DNA of 26,810 nucleotides. Origin: a virus. The DNA lies in the IMG/VR virus record IMGVR_UViG_3300025917_000053, positions 1-26,810 of that record, one strand, 5' to 3'. The position numbers and the translations under genes were made by a program. The notes beneath the pieces are model-generated. The model was not told where the DNA came from. It was given only the letters and a program-made list of their open reading frames with translations, and did not search any database. Shown piece by piece: positions 7,430 to 14,088 of the stretch. Position 1 is the first letter of the stretch; each line of letters opens with the position of its first letter.

Positions 7430-8125
7430 GTGAATGTTCTGCTGAAAGGTGTTGTGGGTTCCACGGCATACGGTCTGAACCACGAGAATTCCGATGTGGA
7501 CTACATGGGGGTTTTCGCGGCGCCGACGAGTGAAGTTCTCGGGCTGAACGACGTGAAGGAATCGGTGGTCACCAAGGACCCCGACACCACCCTCCACGAG
7601 GCGAAGAAGTTCGCCGTGCTCTGCCTGAACGGCAACCCCTCGGTCTCCGAGCTGCTGTGGCTGGACCAGTACGAGGAGGTCTCGGACCTGGGGGCCGAGC
7701 TGCTGAACCTGCGAGTCGACTTCCTCTCGAAGGCCCGGGTCCGCGACGCCTACCTGGGATACGCGACCAGCCAGTTCACCCGGCTGAAGGACCGGGGCGA
7801 CGGATCGTTTTCCGCCGACACCCGCAAGCGCACGGAGAAGCACGCCAGGCACCTGGTGCGTCTGGTCGAGCAGGGCTACCGCCTGTACACCAACGGCGAA
7901 CTGGTCGTCGACCTGCGCAGCAGTGCCAGCGAGATCACCCCGGAGCGCGTTTTCGAGCTGGGGCAGGCCATCGCGCAGGATCCGGCGCGGGGTGAGAAGT
8001 ACATGCGTATGGCCGAGATCCGGTTCGACCGGGCCCACAGTCCGCTGGCGGAGCGGCCCAACAGGGAGGCCGTAGAGCGCTGGCTCATCCGGGTAAGGCG
8101 CGCGGACTGGGGGCTGAACGGATGA
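7430..8125 (+). CDS. Predicted nucleotidyltransferase (COG3541/YcgL-like)
   Basis: A 231-residue protein from the GTG at 7430, chosen because AAAGAGGAG lies just upstream; the frame is open further upstream but overlaps the 29-residue gene. The N-terminus carries GSTAYGLNHENSDVDYMGVF: the Gly-Ser pair and D22-x-D24 are the catalytic signature of the polymerase-beta nucleotidyltransferase fold, and E57 or a nearby acid could be the third metal ligand. The segment NPSVSELLWLD is typical of the COG3541 family. Members transfer a nucleotide to an unknown acceptor, and some phages and bacteria keep them beside RNA-repair genes. No ligase or kinase partner lies next to it here. The rest is helical. 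Confidence 0.85.
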   Translation: MNVLLKGVVGSTAYGLNHENSDVDYMGVFAAPTSEVLGLNDVKESVVTKDPDTTLHEAKKFAVLCLNGNPSVSELLWLDQYEEVSDLGAELLNLRVDFLSKARVRDAYLGYATSQFTRLKDRGDGSFSADTRKRTEKHARHLVRLVEQGYRLYTNGELVVDLRSSASEITPERVFELGQAIAQDPARGEKYMRMAEIRFDRAHSPLAERPNREAVERWLIRVRRADWGLNG

Positions 8126-8466
8126 TCATCCCGTCTCGCACCGGGTGGGAATTCCGGCTCTCCGACGACGGCCGCACGATGGCCTTCTACGACCCGGGCA
8201 ACGGCCCGTGGTTCGTACCCGTGGCCAACATGCAGGGCCGGTTCTACGACGGGGTCTCGCTGGAGTTCCTGAAGGACCACAACGGCCAGAAGATCGACTG
8301 GGTGCGGTTTCTGCCAACTGACAAGGCGGCCCGAGAGGTTCTGAAGATCGTCGCCGAATGGGCCGAAGGCGAGCCCGCAGACAGTGAAGCGGTAGGCCGT
8401 CTCGCCTTCCAGCTCGGCCGCAAGGGCTACCGGATACCGGAGTCCGGAGAGGAAGACGATGAGTGA
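8122..8466 (+). CDS. Hypothetical protein
   Basis: A 114-residue protein starting MIIPSRTGWEFRLSDDGRT at an ATGA overlap with the nucleotidyltransferase stop. The first half is beta-rich and aromatic (MAFYDPGNGPWFVPV); the second is helical and acidic. Coupled translation with the nucleotidyltransferase suggests a shared process, but nothing in the sequence shows what it does. The last eight bases overlap the next gene. Confidence 0.75.
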   Translation: MIIPSRTGWEFRLSDDGRTMAFYDPGNGPWFVPVANMQGRFYDGVSLEFLKDHNGQKIDWVRFLPTDKAAREVLKIVAEWAEGEPADSEAVGRLAFQLGRKGYRIPESGEEDDE

Positions 8467-8710
8467 CGAGCGTGCCCGCGCCCTGGAGATCAGCCTGCGC
8501 CAGCTCCGCGTGGCCAGCGCCCTGCTGATCGACGAGTACGAACGTGTGCAGAAGACCGGCCAGTTCGAGAATCCGCAGCTCGCGGCAGCGGCGCTGCACG
8601 AGGTGGATCAGATGGTCACCTCGCTCGGAGTGGCCGGTCTGGACAAGGTCAGGTACGACGGCAGCCACGTGAACGAGCTGCGACGCCGTGGCGAGGAGGA
8701 AGAATCGTGA
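8459..8710 (+). CDS. Small helical hypothetical protein
   Basis: An 83-residue protein with GGAGAGGAAG before its ATG (MSDERARALEISLRQLRVA). It is predicted to be almost entirely helical with charged faces, ending in RRRGEEEES. It overlaps both neighbours (8 bases upstream, GTGA downstream). No recognised family. Confidence 0.7.
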   Translation: MSDERARALEISLRQLRVASALLIDEYERVQKTGQFENPQLAAAALHEVDQMVTSLGVAGLDKVRYDGSHVNELRRRGEEEES

Positions 8711-9087
8711 GCGAGGACAAGACGGTCGGCGACGAGGACACGATCAGCGTGCCCCTGCCGGAGACCGAGCCCGAGCAGAAGGACGAGCAGCCCGAGGAGG
8801 ACACCGCCGCCCGCCTGGAGAAGCTGGCGGTCGACCTCACGGACGTACGTGCCGCGATGGAGTCGGTGGGCCGCGCCCTCGCGGTCCTGTCGACGGAGTT
8901 CGAGCGGCTGAGCGTGCTGGTGATCGGCGAGGAGGACACGATCGTCCACGCCTGCCCGCCCGACGGGTCCGGGCTGATGCCCTGCTGTGGCCGCAGCCCC
9001 ATCGACGTGCCGCTCACCGAGCGCATCTCCATGGACGGCACGGCCGTCACCTGCCCCGGCGTACCGAAGGCGCTCCCGCCGAGCTGA
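8707..9087 (+). CDS. Acidic coiled-coil protein with CCG motif
   Basis: A 126-residue protein from a GTG in a GTGA overlap with GAGGAGGAAG upstream. The first 40 residues are strongly acidic, followed by a helix (ARLEKLAVDLTDVRAAMES). The C-terminal ACPPDGSGLMPCCGRSP followed by a conserved-looking DVPLTERIS resembles a short cysteine motif found in many uncharacterised Streptomyces proteins; this is recognition from memory. The role is unknown. Confidence 0.75.
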   Translation: MSEDKTVGDEDTISVPLPETEPEQKDEQPEEDTAARLEKLAVDLTDVRAAMESVGRALAVLSTEFERLSVLVIGEEDTIVHACPPDGSGLMPCCGRSPIDVPLTERISMDGTAVTCPGVPKALPPS

Positions 9088-9099
9088 AGGAAGTGAGCC

Positions 9100-9507
9100 A
9101 TGGCCAGTCACCAGAAGAACGCGCTCCGGGATTTCTCCGCGTCGCTCGGCTGCGTCGTCGTGAGCGTTCTGTTCATGGTGGCTGGCCTGTGGCCCCTCTC
9201 CATCATCACGCTGTATCTCGCGACCTTCCTGCTCTGGAGCGGCTGGCGGCAGAAGGGCAAGGCGGATCGACGCGAGGCCGAGATCGAGTGGTGGGATCGG
9301 GCAAAGAAGGGGATTGAGCAGGATCCCCTGAATCCCTGCTGCCTCCAGTTCGACGAGACCGGCTATCTGCACGACGAGGCAGTCTGTACCCGGTACAGGT
9401 ATCGGCGGCCCAGGCCGATCACGCGCGAAGAGCGCATGGAGATCGATCGGGAATGGCAGCAGATCATCTCGCGTCTGCGCGATCCCGAATACGGAGAAGA
9501 GGCGTGA
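9100..9507 (+). CDS. Small membrane protein
   Basis: A 135-residue protein with GAAGGAAGTGAG before ATG. Residues about 14-48 (from LGCVVVSVLFMVAGLWPLS into TLYLATFLLW) form one long or two short hydrophobic helices. The rest is cytoplasmic, charged and carries NPCCLQFDETG. It is the only clear membrane protein of the plus operon and might act on the cell envelope or anchor a partner. The stop overlaps the next ATG (TGATG). Confidence 0.75.
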   Translation: MASHQKNALRDFSASLGCVVVSVLFMVAGLWPLSIITLYLATFLLWSGWRQKGKADRREAEIEWWDRAKKGIEQDPLNPCCLQFDETGYLHDEAVCTRYRYRRPRPITREERMEIDREWQQIISRLRDPEYGEEA

Positions 9508-10139
9508 TGCTGGAAGACCTGAACACCGTGCAGGATCTGACGAAGCAGATCGAACAACTGCGCACCGGGGAAGACCGCAGTGAGCCTGCTGAGGGCGTGC
9601 ACCTCACGCCCGGCCAGTGGTGGCACCGGCTCCTGGAGCTGAGCCCGCAGGCCCGGATGACCCGGCTGGAAGAGCTGCTGAAGTGCGCCGACAAGGGTCT
9701 CGCCTGCGAGGCGTACATGCACGAGGAGAATCTGGAAGACCTCCGTCAGCACGCCGTTCTGGTGTCGCACCGGAGCCAGCAGTGGCAGACGGCCCGGCGG
9801 CTGCTCAGCATCTACGTCCAGACCCTGCGCAAGGACGCCGAGGGCGACATCGGCAGAGGTCACGTGGCCGACAAGCTGGAGCTGTTCCTGACGTCGGGCG
9901 AAGAGCTGGTGGACAACCGGTGCCGTCGCGTTCTCTGCGGTCACACCTGGACGGAGGCGGGCCGCACGTTCGAGTGCGCCGAACCGGTGGGCCCGGACGG
10001 CGGTCACTTCGGCGAGCACTACGCGTACGTGCGCGAAGGGTCGGCTGCCGATGAGGAGCTGCGGATGCAGTACCTGGAGGAGGAGAATCGTGAGCTTCGT
10101 GCCCGTCTGGGTCTCCCGCCGAACCCCGCCCGGACGTGA
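9507..10139 (+). CDS. Hypothetical protein with C-terminal coiled coil
   Basis: A 210-residue protein starting MLEDLNTVQDLTKQIEQLR at the ATG overlapping the previous stop. It includes LTPGQWWHRLLELSPQARM, a helical middle, a cysteine-bearing beta segment (CRRVLCGHTWTEAGRTFEC) that may bind metal, and a short coiled coil near the end (EELRMQYLEEENRELRARL). The arrangement resembles uncharacterised Streptomyces phage proteins. No catalytic motif is clear. Confidence 0.75.
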   Translation: MLEDLNTVQDLTKQIEQLRTGEDRSEPAEGVHLTPGQWWHRLLELSPQARMTRLEELLKCADKGLACEAYMHEENLEDLRQHAVLVSHRSQQWQTARRLLSIYVQTLRKDAEGDIGRGHVADKLELFLTSGEELVDNRCRRVLCGHTWTEAGRTFECAEPVGPDGGHFGEHYAYVREGSAADEELRMQYLEEENRELRARLGLPPNPART

Positions 10140-10263
10140 ACCGGCGCTGGATCGGCTGACCGAGCTGTGGTGGGCGGTGTTCTGCTGGCCGGAGAGCGAG
10201 AGGGAGCTGGCCCGGCGTGACGTGAATCGGCAGAGGCGCGATGGGGCGGCGGCTGATGGGTGA
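10090..10263 (+). CDS. Small tryptophan-rich hypothetical protein
   Basis: A 57-residue frame from a GTG with GGAGGAG seven bases upstream, overlapping the previous gene by 50 bases in another frame. The middle LTELWWAVFCWPESER is unusually aromatic and could be a short membrane-associated helix. The ribosome site also encodes the upstream coiled coil's glutamates, so it may be incidental. No family is recognised. Confidence 0.5.
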   Translation: MSFVPVWVSRRTPPGREPALDRLTELWWAVFCWPESERELARRDVNRQRRDGAAADG

Positions 10264-10365
10264 GCATGCCGCACCTCGGACTCGCGGACCGCGTTCCGCG
10301 TGGAGGAAGCTGATGCGCTGCCTGCGGTGGCGTACGGCGAAAGAGCTTTCAGAGAGGTGGGGCGG

Positions 10366-10602
10366 ATGGCGCCGCCCCTGAGAAAGGAAGACGTGGAGAG
10401 CTTTACGGCGCAAGGGCGCTGGAACGAGCAAGGCAAGAAGTGGGTCGTCTCCGTGGACAACCCGCCGCACTTCGGTGCGGCGACCGCAGAAGGTCACAGC
10501 AGGACGGAGGCCAAGGACGGCATCACCGATCTGCTGGCCATGCTGCTGGGTCACCGCAACTTCAACGTGCAGGTGTCGTTCGAGGAGGAACTTCGTGGGT
10601 GA
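10366..10602 (+). CDS. HicB-like small protein
   Basis: A 78-residue protein from the ATG giving MAPPLRKEDVESFTAQG; AGAGGTGGGG precedes it. A GTG at 10393 behind GAAAGGAAG is an alternative start. The pattern of a strand (SFTAQGRW), a strand (KKWVVSVDN), a Gly-rich turn (GAATAEGHSRTEAKDG) and a helix (ITDLLAMLL) is that of the HicB partial-RNase-H fold, used by HicB antitoxins and many solitary relatives. No HicA-type toxin gene is adjacent, so it is more likely a stand-alone domain. It overlaps the next gene by eight bases. Confidence 0.6.
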   Translation: MAPPLRKEDVESFTAQGRWNEQGKKWVVSVDNPPHFGAATAEGHSRTEAKDGITDLLAMLLGHRNFNVQVSFEEELRG

Positions 10603-11023
10603 CGTGAGGGATCCCGAGAGGGATCAGCCCGCCCCCAAGCCGGGCAAGCTGCCGGTGCAGGAGATCATGATTCTGGCGATTCAGGAGCGCCGGGCCTACG
10701 GCAAGAAGAAGTACGGCCGGGTCCTGGAGACCGACAACGGGCGCGACGCCCTGAAGGACGCCTGGGAAGAGGCGCTGGACCTCTTCACGTACCTCACCCA
10801 GGCCCGTCTGGAACGCGGTGACCACATCGAGGGAATGGAGAACCTGGCTGGATCACCTGAGCTGGAGTTCGATCCTGGTCAGGGCCTGGCCGAGCGGCGT
10901 GTCGTCACCGGGGCCAAGGCGCTGATCCCCGACATGTGCCCCCTGTGCAAGCACGAGCCGCACGTACCCGGGCGGTGCCGTTTCCCTGCGCAGGATCTGG
11001 GATCCTCCTGCATCTGCATGTGA
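10595..11023 (+). CDS. MazG-like nucleotide pyrophosphohydrolase
   Basis: A 142-residue protein from a GTG with CGAGGAGG upstream. Residues about 24-70 (QERRAYGKKKYGRVLE, NGRDALKDAWEEALDLF, TYLTQARLE) match the all-alpha NTP pyrophosphohydrolase pattern, with acidic EE and D residues on the metal-binding helix. Such enzymes hydrolyse dNTPs or NTPs to the monophosphate and are common phage tools for nucleotide-pool control. The C-terminal part adds CPLCKHEPHVPGRCR and a final CICM, a possible zinc site not usual in this family. It is the last gene of the operon and is followed by a strong terminator. Confidence 0.8.
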   Translation: MGDVRDPERDQPAPKPGKLPVQEIMILAIQERRAYGKKKYGRVLETDNGRDALKDAWEEALDLFTYLTQARLERGDHIEGMENLAGSPELEFDPGQGLAERRVVTGAKALIPDMCPLCKHEPHVPGRCRFPAQDLGSSCICM

Positions 11024-11028
11024 GCAGG

Positions 11029-11065
11029 CCGAAGGCCCGGCCCCTCGGGGGAACCGGGCCTTCGG
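11029..11065. terminator. Strong bidirectional hairpin terminator
   Basis: CCGAAGGCCCGG (11029-11040) pairs perfectly with CCGGGCCTTCGG (11054-11065), and the 13-base loop contains a further CCCC/GGGG pair. It lies between convergent stops at 11023 (plus operon) and 11077 (minus Ig-domain gene), so it probably ends both transcripts. There is no long T-run, which is usual for actinobacterial terminators. Confidence 0.85.
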
Positions 11066-11076
11066 TGTCTTCCGGG

Positions 11077-11892
11077 TCAGGCGGTGAACGGAACCGTCAC
11101 GGCCTGGCTGCCACCACGGGTGGCGTTGTCGTCGTCGGTGACCACGAGGGTGTAGTCGCCCGGCGCCGCGTAGGCGTGGGTGACCGGCGTGCCGTCGCCC
11201 GGGTTGGCCAGGACGCCGCTGCCGTCACCCGGATCCACGGAGACCGAACCCTCGCCCTTGTTGTCGACGGTGACGGTGACCGTCATGCGCGAGGTGTCGG
11301 AGGTGTCCTCGGTGACGGTGAGCGCCAGCGGGTCGGGCTGCGGGTCCTGCTCCGGCACGGCCGGACCGGCGTTGATCTGGACGGTCGCGGTTCCGGCGGG
11401 AACCACGTCCACGGCCAGGGTCGCCTCCAGGGCGGGCTCGACGTCGGTGACGCGTACCGTCAGCACGGTGCTGCCCGGGGCGCCGGAGATGACCCAGCCC
11501 TTCTGGTCGTCGCCTGCATCGAGGACGACGGTTGCCACGGTCTCGTCGGCGATGGACCACTCCACGGTGGCGTCGGTCGGGTAGCCCGCCGCGTCCCGGG
11601 TGTCGATCGCGACGCTGAACTTCTCGCCAGTGTTGATCTGCACGGTTTCTCCCTCTTCGGCAGTGTGCTTCGGCCAGGTCACGTCGGAGTCTTCGCCGAC
11701 CGCTGGGCCGACTCTGAGGATGAGCCGGGTTACGCCAACGAGCCAGCCGTAGAAGCGGTTCGCCCTCTCCAGCATCACCGCTGTAGCCGAGTCGGTGTAC
11801 TCACCCGGCTCCGGCAGGGTGGTGGCGAAGGTGCCCGCCGCTTCCCGGAGAGCTGCGATCCTGAGATCCCGCGTCTCGTCGGGTGTTGCCAC
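11077..11892 (-). CDS. Two Ig-like-domain virion protein
   Basis: A 271-residue protein from the GTG giving VATPDETRDLRIAALREA; AAGGAG lies five bases before it. After an N-terminal helical part (to about residue 70), residues about 75-165 look like a bacterial Ig-like (Big2-type) domain (SVAIDTRDAAGYPTDATVEW, then GAPGSTVLTVRV). Residues about 185-271 look like a PKD-type Ig domain, with SVDPGDGSG and HAYAAPGDYTLVVTDDDN. Such domains often decorate phage capsids or tails and may hold weakly to cell-surface carbohydrate. It follows the capsid gene, but three hairpins lie between them, so its dose is probably set separately. Confidence 0.8.
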   Translation of the reverse strand: MATPDETRDLRIAALREAAGTFATTLPEPGEYTDSATAVMLERANRFYGWLVGVTRLILRVGPAVGEDSDVTWPKHTAEEGETVQINTGEKFSVAIDTRDAAGYPTDATVEWSIADETVATVVLDAGDDQKGWVISGAPGSTVLTVRVTDVEPALEATLAVDVVPAGTATVQINAGPAVPEQDPQPDPLALTVTEDTSDTSRMTVTVTVDNKGEGSVSVDPGDGSGVLANPGDGTPVTHAYAAPGDYTLVVTDDDNATRGGSQAVTVPFTA

Positions 11893-11967
11893 GGTCACTC
11901 CTTGTCTCTCAGGAGGAGCGTACGGCATTGAGGGCGAACACCTGGAAAACGGCCCAGAAAATCCGGA

Positions 11968-11991
11968 AGCCCCCACCTTGCGGCGGGGGCT
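11968..11991 (-). terminator. Hairpin before the Ig-domain gene
   Basis: AGCCCCC (11968-11974) pairs with GGGGGCT (11985-11991), and inside it CC/GG pair around TTGC. On the minus strand it is followed by the T-bearing stretch TCCGGATTTTCTGG, which fits an intrinsic terminator or attenuator for transcripts coming from the capsid gene. Confidence 0.6.
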
Positions 11992-12011
11992 CTTCGGAAA
12001 GGAGAAGAAAC

Positions 12012-12074
12012 GTGGCCGTGACGGAGTCCTGGGGACTCGCACAAGGACGGTTCCTTCTTGGGCGGGGAGGGTGA
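12012..12074 (+). CDS. Possible 20-residue peptide
   Basis: A GTG with the very good site GGAAAGGAGAAGAAAC upstream opens a 20-codon frame, MAVTESWGLAQGRFLLGRG plus one glycine. The site looks like those of undisputed plus-strand genes here (for example before 4584 and 7430). It lies antisense in the space between two late genes, with no clear plus promoter. It could be a true small peptide, a leader, or a chance purine run. Confidence 0.3.
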   Translation: MAVTESWGLAQGRFLLGRGG

Positions 12075-12139
12075 GTCCTCGCCACACCCATAAGATACCC
12101 GAGGTGGGGGGCTTTACGCCAGTTCCTACTGGCTCTCAT

Positions 12140-12153
12140 CGTGCAATTGCACG
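12140..12153. promoter_or_regulatory. Perfect 14-bp palindrome
   Basis: CGTGCAATTGCACG is its own reverse complement and sits two bases from the terminator hairpin. Perfect AT-centred palindromes of this length in GC-rich DNA often bind dimeric regulators. No regulator can be assigned. Confidence 0.4.
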
Positions 12154-12155
12154 CG

Positions 12156-12191
12156 AAGAGGGCCCCCCAGTCGCACATGGGGGACCCTCTT
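12156..12191 (-). terminator. Terminator after the major capsid gene
   Basis: A 14-base arm AAGAGGGCCCCCCA (12156-12169) pairs with TGGGGGACCCTCTT (12178-12191), with one mismatch and an 8-base loop. Placed about 80 bases after the capsid stop, it probably limits read-through into the Ig-domain gene or protects the capsid mRNA 3' end. Confidence 0.75.
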
Positions 12192-12192
12192 G

Positions 12193-12220
12193 CTGCCCGG
12201 CAGGAACGGAGACCGGGCAG
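12193..12220 (-). terminator. Second hairpin after the capsid gene
   Basis: CTGCCCGG (12193-12200) pairs with CCGGGCAG (12213-12220) around a 12-base loop. It directly abuts the stronger hairpin at 12156-12191, giving a tandem structure. Confidence 0.5.
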
Positions 12221-12268
12221 GGGCGGTCGGGATCAATCCCGGGTCACCCGCCGCCCGGCTTCACCGGT

Positions 12269-13582
12269 TCAGGAACCCGAGGGACCCGAGACCGAGCCGC
12301 CGCCGATGGAGGCCATGGACAGCGCCGCCTCCTCGCCCGTGCCCAGCGAGACCGCCACCGCCGAGGCGTCGATACCGGCAGCGCCGATGATCGAGCGGAC
12401 CCGGTACTGGATGTCGTCGTGGGAGAACGAGCCCTCGAAGGCGTTGATCTCGCCGCCGCCGAGCGCACGGCCCGTGTCGCCCATCACGCGGACCTCGGGG
12501 GTCTCGTGCCCGCGCAGGAACGCGGTCACGATGGCCGGGCCGCGCTCCGTCTGGCCACCGGCCGGAACCAGGTACCAGGTCGTCGAGGCGTTCGCCGAGG
12601 TGTCGATGAGCGGCAGCCACGGGGACTCCACCACCGTGAAGCGGCCCGCGACCGGCGAGGAGACGTTCTGGCGCATCTCCGTGCCGTCGGGAAGCTGGCG
12701 CACCCGGAGATACGTGGTTCCCTGGGCGATCTCCTGCGCCGTGAGCGCGAGGGACGGCGGAACGAGGAGCACGAAGTTCTGCACCCGGACCTGGCGGCCG
12801 TTGACCTGCCGCATCCCGATGTAGTTGATCGCGTGCTCCAGCGCGTCGAGCGTCAGCGGCGGGTTGCCCGGCACGTAGTTGCCCGCCGGGGCCTGACCGC
12901 CGAAGTCCTCGGTCGTGTTGAAGAAGTCCGCGTTCGGGCCCGTCGCCGTGGCCAGAACACCGGTCGTCAGCACGTCCTCGGTGTCGCGCGCCCACCGTGC
13001 CATCTCGGTGGGGAGCTGCTGGAGAACGCGCAGCTCGTCGTTCATGAACGCTTCCCACGAGAAGGGGAAGCGGGCGCCGTACTTGTTGACGAAGTAGTCC
13101 GTCCCCTCGGTGGTGAGGTTGAAGGTCGGGTACTCCGTCAGTTCCGGGATGCGCGGCAGCGCCCGGACGTGGCGCTCGGCGCCGCCGTTGTAGTCGGTCG
13201 TCTGCGACTGACCGGCCACGGTGTCCCAGCGGACCATGCGGGCCGGACGGAAGTCCGGAACCGTGGTGCGCACCGAGAAAGTCGGCCACTGCTGGGGCAG
13301 ATCCGCGTACTGGCCGAGCATGCTGGCCTGCGAGATCGACTGGAACAGCAGCGGGAAGTCACCGCTGGAGACGGCCTCGCGCAGACGGCCCATCGCGACC
13401 GGCGAGCCGAACTCCGCCTCACGCTTGAGGCGCAGGAACTCGACGGCCTTGTTGAGCTTCAGCAGACGGGAGTCCGCAGACTCGCGGATGGCGACCCGAC
13501 GCTTGTTGTGGGCCTCGGCGATGCGCTCGAACTCGGGGTTCGTGGTCGCCTTGATTCCGTCGAGGAAGGTGATCGCGCTCAT
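12269..13582 (-). CDS. Major capsid protein
   Basis: A 437-residue protein with GAGAGGAGG upstream of its ATG (MSAITFLDGIKATTNPEF). The length, position after the protease-scaffold and decoration genes, and motifs such as VPDFRPARMVRWDTVAGQ, FPFSWEAFMNDEL and QLPTEMARWARDTEDVL fit the HK97-fold capsid family related to Mu gpT-type head subunits. Its copies form the icosahedral head. The C-terminus is glycine and serine rich (ASIGGGSVSGPSGS), perhaps an exposed arm. It is followed by tandem terminator hairpins, consistent with very high expression of this cistron. Confidence 0.93.
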   Translation of the reverse strand: MSAITFLDGIKATTNPEFERIAEAHNKRRVAIRESADSRLLKLNKAVEFLRLKREAEFGSPVAMGRLREAVSSGDFPLLFQSISQASMLGQYADLPQQWPTFSVRTTVPDFRPARMVRWDTVAGQSQTTDYNGGAERHVRALPRIPELTEYPTFNLTTEGTDYFVNKYGARFPFSWEAFMNDELRVLQQLPTEMARWARDTEDVLTTGVLATATGPNADFFNTTEDFGGQAPAGNYVPGNPPLTLDALEHAINYIGMRQVNGRQVRVQNFVLLVPPSLALTAQEIAQGTTYLRVRQLPDGTEMRQNVSSPVAGRFTVVESPWLPLIDTSANASTTWYLVPAGGQTERGPAIVTAFLRGHETPEVRVMGDTGRALGGGEINAFEGSFSHDDIQYRVRSIIGAAGIDASAVAVSLGTGEEAALSMASIGGGSVSGPSGS

Positions 13583-13599
13583 GTCTCAGATTCCTCCTC

Positions 13600-14088
13600 T
13601 CAGGAACCGGTGGCCAGCTTGTCGGCCACTGCGTTGGCGTCGCCCGGCGTGGGCTGGACGACTCGGACGATCGGAACCCCGGCCGTGGTCTGGCCGACGA
13701 TGACGCCGAACCACCCGTCGGCTTCGGAGTTCGCGACGAGGGTGGCGCGCGTCGAACCGGCGGCGACGTTGATGCCGACCGGAGTACCGGAACCCATCTC
13801 CTCCGCGTCCCAGCCGGTGACCGGGAAGGCGAAGGCGCCCGTGAGGGCGATGGAGGCCCAGCCGGGCTCCAGCGAGTTCGCGGTGTTGCGCGCGACGGAG
13901 ACCGTGGTCATGCCGGTCGTGTAGGAAACCGGCTTGCCGCCGACCTCCTGCGCGAAGCCGACGATCGAACCGATCTTGACCGGGTCGCCGTTGATCGTGG
14001 GGTCGTCGTTGACCGCCGGGTCACTGCCCCGGAGCGGCAGCGGAAGGGAAATCCAGTCCGCGTACTTGAAGATCTCGTTCGTGGCCAT
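13600..14088 (-). CDS. Capsid decoration or stabilisation protein
   Basis: A 162-residue beta-rich protein starting MATNEIFKYADWISLPLP at an ATG overlapping the previous TGA by one base. The stretches VKIGSIVGFAQEVGG, ALTGAFAFPVTGWDA and GVIVGQTTAGVPIVRVVQP resemble the DUF2190-like decoration proteins that commonly sit just before phage capsid genes. It probably binds the outside of the head. It lies 17 bases before the capsid gene, so the two are co-expressed. Confidence 0.85.
   Translation of the reverse strand: MATNEIFKYADWISLPLPLRGSDPAVNDDPTINGDPVKIGSIVGFAQEVGGKPVSYTTGMTTVSVARNTANSLEPGWASIALTGAFAFPVTGWDAEEMGSGTPVGINVAAGSTRATLVANSEADGWFGVIVGQTTAGVPIVRVVQPTPGDANAVADKLATGS

Larger units (their letters stand above)
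11893..12268. other. Structured intergenic region between capsid and Ig gene
   Basis: This 376-base stretch holds three hairpins (12193-12220, 12156-12191, 11968-11991), a perfect 14-bp palindrome (12140-12153) and a possible 20-residue plus-strand peptide (12012-12074). Read leftward from the capsid stop, the first two hairpins come immediately. The promoter for the Ig-domain gene, if separate, should lie in 11893-11967, where I see no clear consensus. Confidence 0.6.

Noticed and set aside
6587-8038. Long minus-strand frame opposite the nucleotidyltransferase region
   Set aside because: The plus-strand genes have ribosome sites, coupling and recognisable motifs; the opposite frame has none.
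10260-10382. Two tiny plus-strand frames of 17 and 22 codons
   Set aside because: They have no distinctive composition and lie in the leader of the HicB-like gene; support is too weak.
11795-13924. Long plus-strand open frame opposite capsid and Ig genes
   Set aside because: It crosses the terminators and three minus-strand genes with clear family features, and its composition is typical of a shadow frame.
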